Positions 59,928 through 64,000 of a stretch of 64,000 bases of DNA are shown one piece after another. Source of the stretch: Bacillus massilioanorexius. Lineage in GTDB: Bacteria; Bacillota; Bacilli; Bacillales; DSM-1321. The stretch is taken from positions 10,706-74,705 of the forward strand of contig NZ_CABKRX010000113.1 in the NCBI RefSeq assembly GCF_902374955.1. The letters run 5' to 3'. The translations under genes were made by a program, and so were the position numbers. Position 1 is the first letter of the stretch. Every line of letters starts with the position of its first letter. The notes beneath the pieces were generated by a model that searched no databases, had not been told where the DNA came from, and saw only the letters and a list, made by a program, of their open reading frames with translations.

Positions 59928-59961
59928 GAAAAGAGAGTATATGCAAATATACTCTCTTTTC
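59928..59961 (+). other. Post-oppA stem-loop, copy 2
   Basis: A perfect 15-bp stem (GAAAAGAGAGTATAT and complement) has a GCAA tetraloop, a GNRA type that stabilises RNA hairpins. It shares its core with the stem-loop after the first oppA and again lies before oppB. It probably protects the oppA message or reduces read-through. Confidence 0.75.
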
Positions 59962-60021
59962 ACCTATAAACTAATTTTTTTGATTTAGCAGAAAATTAAT
60001 ACAATTAAGGGGGTGAGGGTA

Positions 60022-60951
60022 TTGATTAAATTTATAGCAAAACGTGTAGTTTATATGCTCATTACATTATTTTTAATCGCTTCTTTTACTTTTTTCCTCA
60101 TGAAAATAATTCCGGGTACTCCGTTTTCCAATGCTAATAAATTAAATGATGCCCAATTGCAAATAATGAAGGACAAGTATGGATTGGATGATCCAATTCC
60201 AGTTCAATATGCGAAATACATGGGGAATATTTTGAAAGGTGATTTAGGAAATTCCTTTCAGTTTAATAATGTTCCTGTAACTGATATTATCGGAGATTTA
60301 ATTGGACCTTCAGCTCAATTAGGTTTTCAGGCAATGTTTTTTGGAACGATAGTCGGGATAATCCTGGGCTTAGTGGCAGCCTTGTATCAAAATACATGGA
60401 TTGATTATACCTCGACTTTCATAGCAGTATTAGGGAAGTCTGTTCCGAGCTTTGTATTCGCTGGAATTCTTCAATATTTTGTCGGTGTAAAATTAGGGTG
60501 GTTTCCAGTTGCCTTTTGGCGGGGTTTTGAATACACCATCATGCCAACTATAGCGTTATCCATTTTCCCAATATCTATAGCAGCTCGTTTTATGAGAACA
60601 GAGCTTATTGAAGTATTAGGTTCAGATTATATTACACTAGCAAAAGCTAAAGGTGCTAGTAGTTTTGAAGTTTCCGTTAAACATGCCCTACGAAATGCTT
60701 TAATACCAGTTATTACGGTATTAGGACCATTATTGGTATCTTTAATGACTGGATCTTTAGTTATCGAGAAAATCTTTGCTGTTCCTGGTATTGGTGAGCA
60801 GTTTGTTAAGTCCATTCAAGTGAATGACTATCCAGTAATTATGGGAACAACGATATTGTTCGCGGCGTTGTTTGTATTCGTAACGTTAATAGTAGATATT
60901 TTATATGGATTAATTGATCCTAGAATTAGAGTGGCTGGAGGGAAAAAATAA
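60022..60951 (+). CDS. oppB: Oligopeptide permease OppB, copy 2
   Basis: This 309-aa permease is equal in length to copy 1 if TTG 60022 is used, behind AAGGGGGTGA; the longer GTG 60013 start lies in the ribosome binding site. Motifs match: MKIIPGTPF, EAA loop TLAKAKGASSFEVSVKHALRN and the C-terminal DPRIRVAGGKK. Most changes from copy 1 are conservative and lie in membrane helices. It overlaps the oppC start by one base as in copy 1. Confidence 0.9.
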   Translation: MIKFIAKRVVYMLITLFLIASFTFFLMKIIPGTPFSNANKLNDAQLQIMKDKYGLDDPIPVQYAKYMGNILKGDLGNSFQFNNVPVTDIIGDLIGPSAQLGFQAMFFGTIVGIILGLVAALYQNTWIDYTSTFIAVLGKSVPSFVFAGILQYFVGVKLGWFPVAFWRGFEYTIMPTIALSIFPISIAARFMRTELIEVLGSDYITLAKAKGASSFEVSVKHALRNALIPVITVLGPLLVSLMTGSLVIEKIFAVPGIGEQFVKSIQVNDYPVIMGTTILFAALFVFVTLIVDILYGLIDPRIRVAGGKK

Positions 60952-61985
60952 TGGAAAATGTAAATCTTAAGATTCCAAAAGATAAATTTCAGCCTGCCAT
61001 TGTCGATTCGAAAACAAGTGAAGAAATCAATAAGCCTAGTTTGAATTTTTGGCAGGATGCATGGCTTCGTGTTCGAAAAAACAAAGGAGCTTTAATTAGT
61101 ATCATCATTTTAGCGATGATTGTTATTATGGCTTTTGTTGGTCCGATTATTAGTGGAAAAGACGCGAATGTACAAAACGTTAAATATTCTAATTTGCCAG
61201 CAAAGATACCTGTTCTAGAAAATGTTCATTGGCTTCCATTTGACGGTACCATGGTTAATAAAGCGGGTAAGGAAATAGATATGTATGCAATGAAAAAAGT
61301 ACCTGAGGATACGTACTATTGGTTCGGGACAGATTCTCTTGGACGAGATCTATTTACTCGTTTATGGAAAGGTACACAAATTTCATTGTATATTGCCTTG
61401 CTAGCTGCGTTAATTGATATGGTGATCGGGGTAACATTTGGTGCCATTTCAGGATATTTTGGTGGTCGAATTGATAACTTTATGCAACGTATTACGGAAA
61501 TCTTGATGGGAATTCCAAATTTAGTAGTCGTTGTTTTGATGATCCTCGTACTAGAGCCAGGTATTTTATCGATTACCATTGCCTTATCAATCACGGGGTG
61601 GGTAACGATGGCTCGTGTTGTCCGAGCTCAAACACTAAAATTAAAGGAACAAGAATTTGTTCTTGCATCTCGTACATTAGGAAACTCGCATGCGAAAATT
61701 ATCTTTAAGCATTTAATTCCCAACTTAGCTGGAGTGATCATCATAAACACTATGTTCACTATTCCAAGTGCGATTTTCTTTGAAGCCTTCTTAAGTTTCA
61801 TTGGATTAGGTTTAGTTCCACCAGCTGCTTCTTTGGGGACTTTAATAGATGACGGAATGAAAGCATTATTAACATATCCTCATTTGTTGATTTTCCCTGC
61901 TATTGCCATTAGCTTGATAATGATTTGTTTTAACTTGGTTGCAGATGGTTTACGTGATGCACTAGATCCAAAAATGCGCGATTAA
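60951..61985 (+). CDS. oppC: Oligopeptide permease OppC, copy 2
   Basis: This 344-aa permease is identical in length to copy 1. The outer loop HWLPFDGTMVNKAGKEIDMY, the block YYWFGTDSLGRDLFTRLW and the EAA loop ASRTLGNSHAKIIFKHLIPNL are all present. It starts at ATG 60951, overlapping the oppB stop. With OppB copy 2 it should form a separate channel, unless subunits mix between the two systems. Confidence 0.9.
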   Translation: MENVNLKIPKDKFQPAIVDSKTSEEINKPSLNFWQDAWLRVRKNKGALISIIILAMIVIMAFVGPIISGKDANVQNVKYSNLPAKIPVLENVHWLPFDGTMVNKAGKEIDMYAMKKVPEDTYYWFGTDSLGRDLFTRLWKGTQISLYIALLAALIDMVIGVTFGAISGYFGGRIDNFMQRITEILMGIPNLVVVVLMILVLEPGILSITIALSITGWVTMARVVRAQTLKLKEQEFVLASRTLGNSHAKIIFKHLIPNLAGVIIINTMFTIPSAIFFEAFLSFIGLGLVPPAASLGTLIDDGMKALLTYPHLLIFPAIAISLIMICFNLVADGLRDALDPKMRD

Positions 61986-61999
61986 GGTAGGTGGAAATT

Positions 62000-63043
62000 G
62001 TGGAGAAAATTTTAGAAGTAAAAGATTTAAATATTTCATTTCATACGTTTGCTGGAGAAGTACAAGCTATTCGTGGTGTTAACTTTGATCTTAAGAAAGG
62101 TGAAACACTAGCGATTGTTGGAGAATCTGGGTCAGGTAAATCAGTAACAACAAAATCAATTATGCGCTTACTTCCTCCTGGAAATTCAGAAATAAAAAGT
62201 GGAGAAATTCTTTTTGATGGAAAGGATTTAGCCAAATTATCAGAACGTGAGATGCAAAAGATCCGCGGGAAAGATATTTCTATGATCTTTCAGGATCCAA
62301 TGACTTCTTTGAACCCAACGATGAAGGTTGGAAAGCAAATTATGGAACCTATTATGAAACATCATAAGTTGCATAAAAGAGAAGCGAAGCAAAGAGCGAT
62401 AGAACTGCTTAAATTAGTTGGAATTCCAATGCCGGAAAAACGTTTTGAGCAATATCCGCATCAATTCTCTGGTGGGATGAGACAGCGTGTAGTTATTGCT
62501 ATTGCACTTGCCTGCAATCCTCATATATTAATTGCTGATGAGCCTACTACAGCTCTTGACGTAACGATTCAAGCGCAAATTCTTGAATTAATGAAGGCTT
62601 TACAAAAGAAAATTGACACTTCTATTATCTTTATTACACATGATTTAGGTGTAGTGGCAAATATTGCAGATCGTGTAGCCGTAATGTATGGTGGGAAAAT
62701 CGTTGAAATTGGAACAGTTGATGAAATTTTTTATAATCCGAAACACCCATATACTTGGGGGTTAATTAGTTCAATGCCAGATTTGGATTCAAGAGGGAAA
62801 GAACTTTATGCGATTCCTGGTACACCTCCAAATCTATTAAATCCTCCTGCAGGTGATGCATTCGCAGCTCGAAATGAATATGTTATGCAAATCGATTTAG
62901 AAGAACAACCACCAATGTTTAAAGTATCTGATACTCATTATGCAGCGACTTGGTTGCTTCATCCTGATGCTCCAGAAGTTATCCCGCCAGAAGCGGTTCT
63001 AAAAAGACAAAAACAATTTCTTTCAATGAAGGGGGGAAATTGA
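62000..63043 (+). CDS. oppD: Oligopeptide transport ATPase OppD, copy 2
   Basis: This 347-aa ATPase is almost the same as copy 1, with all motifs intact (GESGSGKSV, FQDPMTSLNP, FSGGMRQR, LIADEPTTALD, THDLGVV). The longest frame begins at GTG 61991. GTG 62000, after AAGGTAGGTGG, gives the same N terminus as copy 1 and is preferred. The C-terminal region again lacks the Cys cluster. Such close identity suggests either a recent duplication of this part or continuing gene conversion. Confidence 0.9.
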   Translation: MEKILEVKDLNISFHTFAGEVQAIRGVNFDLKKGETLAIVGESGSGKSVTTKSIMRLLPPGNSEIKSGEILFDGKDLAKLSEREMQKIRGKDISMIFQDPMTSLNPTMKVGKQIMEPIMKHHKLHKREAKQRAIELLKLVGIPMPEKRFEQYPHQFSGGMRQRVVIAIALACNPHILIADEPTTALDVTIQAQILELMKALQKKIDTSIIFITHDLGVVANIADRVAVMYGGKIVEIGTVDEIFYNPKHPYTWGLISSMPDLDSRGKELYAIPGTPPNLLNPPAGDAFAARNEYVMQIDLEEQPPMFKVSDTHYAATWLLHPDAPEVIPPEAVLKRQKQFLSMKGGN

Positions 63044-63044
63044 C

Positions 63045-63992
63045 ATGGCTAATAACGAAAAGAATATATTATTAGAAGTAAAAAATTTAAAACAGTATTT
63101 TAATGAAGGCAAATCCAACATGGTAAAGGCTATTGATGATATTTCATTTTTTATTTATGAAGGTGAAACACTTGGTTTAGTTGGAGAATCAGGATGTGGT
63201 AAATCGACGACTGGGAGAACGATTATTCGTCTCTATGAAGCAACAAGTGGAGAAGTTTTATTCCGTGGTAAAAATGTTCATGGAAAGAAAACGAAAAAAG
63301 AGCTGAAGGAATTCAATCATAAAATGCAAATGATCTTTCAAGATCCTTACGCTTCTTTAAATCCACGAATGAAAGTAAGTGATATTATTGCTGAAGGTAT
63401 TGATATACACGGTTTAGCTAAAACGAAAACTGAGCGAATGGAAAAAGTATACGAGCTCCTTGAAACGGTTGGCTTAAACAAAGAACATGCAAATCGTTAT
63501 CCGCATGAATTCTCAGGTGGGCAACGACAACGTATCGGGATTGCTCGTGCTCTTGCGGTAGAGCCTGATTTTATCATTGCAGATGAGCCTATATCTGCAC
63601 TTGATGTATCCATTCAAGCGCAAGTAGTTAATTTAATGAAGCAATTGCAAAAAGATAAAGGATTAACATATTTGTTTATCGCTCATGATTTGTCAATGGT
63701 TAAGTATATTAGTGATCGTATTGGCGTTATGTATTTTGGAAAGCTAGTTGAAATTACAACGAGTGAAGAATTATATAATAATCCATTGCATCCATATACA
63801 AAATCTTTATTGTCAGCCATACCACAACCTGATCCAATCACTGAGCGCACGAGACAGCGTACTGCTTATGATCCTTCTATTCATGGTTACACAGAAGGAG
63901 AAGAAGTGAAAATGCGCGAGGTTAAGCCTGGACATTTTGTGCTTTGCTCGGAGAAAGAATATATACAGTATCAACAAGAAGCAAAAAATTAA
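63045..63992 (+). CDS. oppF: Oligopeptide transport ATPase OppF, copy 2
   Basis: This 315-aa ATPase has GESGCGKST, FQDPYASLNP, FSGGQRQR, IIADEPISALD and AHDLSMV, plus the tail EVKMREVKPGHFVLCSEKEY shared with copy 1. GGGGGGAAATTGAC precedes ATG 63045, one base after the oppD stop. It ends eight bases before the window edge, so its terminator and any following gene cannot be seen. Confidence 0.9.
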   Translation: MANNEKNILLEVKNLKQYFNEGKSNMVKAIDDISFFIYEGETLGLVGESGCGKSTTGRTIIRLYEATSGEVLFRGKNVHGKKTKKELKEFNHKMQMIFQDPYASLNPRMKVSDIIAEGIDIHGLAKTKTERMEKVYELLETVGLNKEHANRYPHEFSGGQRQRIGIARALAVEPDFIIADEPISALDVSIQAQVVNLMKQLQKDKGLTYLFIAHDLSMVKYISDRIGVMYFGKLVEITTSEELYNNPLHPYTKSLLSAIPQPDPITERTRQRTAYDPSIHGYTEGEEVKMREVKPGHFVLCSEKEYIQYQQEAKN

Positions 63993-64000
63993 AAAAGACC

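Noticed and set aside
1..64000. CRISPR arrays, prophage, rRNA or tRNA genes
   Set aside because: No regular spaced repeats, phage gene blocks or recognisable tRNA/rRNA sequences were seen anywhere in the window.

Overview
The window is a low-GC chromosomal segment of a Bacillus-like endospore-forming Firmicute (Bacillaceae). The evidence is AT-rich coding sequence, strong AGGAGG-type ribosome binding sites with many TTG and GTG starts, sigma-A promoters, recognisable CtsR, FapR-like and ARG-box regulatory sites, and competence genes (med, comZ). From about 6.3 kb onward the backbone follows the gene order I recall for Bacillus subtilis from yitS/yitT through yitU-yitV-yitW, argCJBD-carAB-argF, yjzC, yjzD, yjaU-yjaV, med-comZ, fabHA-fabF, yjaZ, app, yjbA, trpS and opp. 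uppP, clpB, a nitroreductase-like gene and a DUF3899 gene lie within this order. The species cannot be fixed from the sequence alone.

1-6.1 kb: a C4-dicarboxylate uptake and sensing locus. It holds the DctA-type carrier, the extracytoplasmic binding protein DctB and the DctS/DctR two-component system, with a universal stress protein gene between carrier and sensor. An eroded structured repeat and a hairpin repeat (a second copy lies near 6.1 kb) flank this locus.

6.1-20.8 kb: degV, a yitT-type membrane protein gene, several very small genes, yitU, yitV and yitW. Inserted between yitT and the DUF3813 gene is an accessory catabolic island (8.55-17.6 kb). It contains a D-2-hydroxyacid dehydrogenase, a GntR regulator with a palindromic operator, a TRAP transporter (P, Q, M), a PatA-like aminotransferase, a RocB-like M20 hydrolase and an FMN-dependent L-2-hydroxyacid oxidase. 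Together they suggest uptake and breakdown of a carboxylate that yields both a 2-hydroxyacid and an amino acid. The substrate is unknown, and this is the best candidate here for an undescribed system.

21.1-30.7 kb: the arginine and carbamoyl-phosphate operon argC-argJ-argB-argD-carA-carB-argF, with an ARG box over the promoter and another before carA. carA carries a one-base frameshift within or next to two A5 runs. It separates the catalytic Cys from the catalytic His/Glu.

30.8-42.2 kb: uppP, yjzC, CtsR-controlled clpB, yjzD, two degenerate enzyme-fold proteins (yjaU, yjaV), med-comZ, fabH-fabF under a FapR-like site, and the zincin yjaZ.

42.4-64 kb: peptide transport. An app-type operon (D-F-B-C-A order) is followed by yjbA, a nitroreductase-like gene, trpS and a DUF3899 gene, then two complete tandem opp operons (A-B-C-D-F). 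The opp copies share promoter layout, TTG-started oppA and post-oppA stem-loops. The ATPases are nearly identical, while the binding proteins and spacers have diverged. The window ends just after the second oppF.
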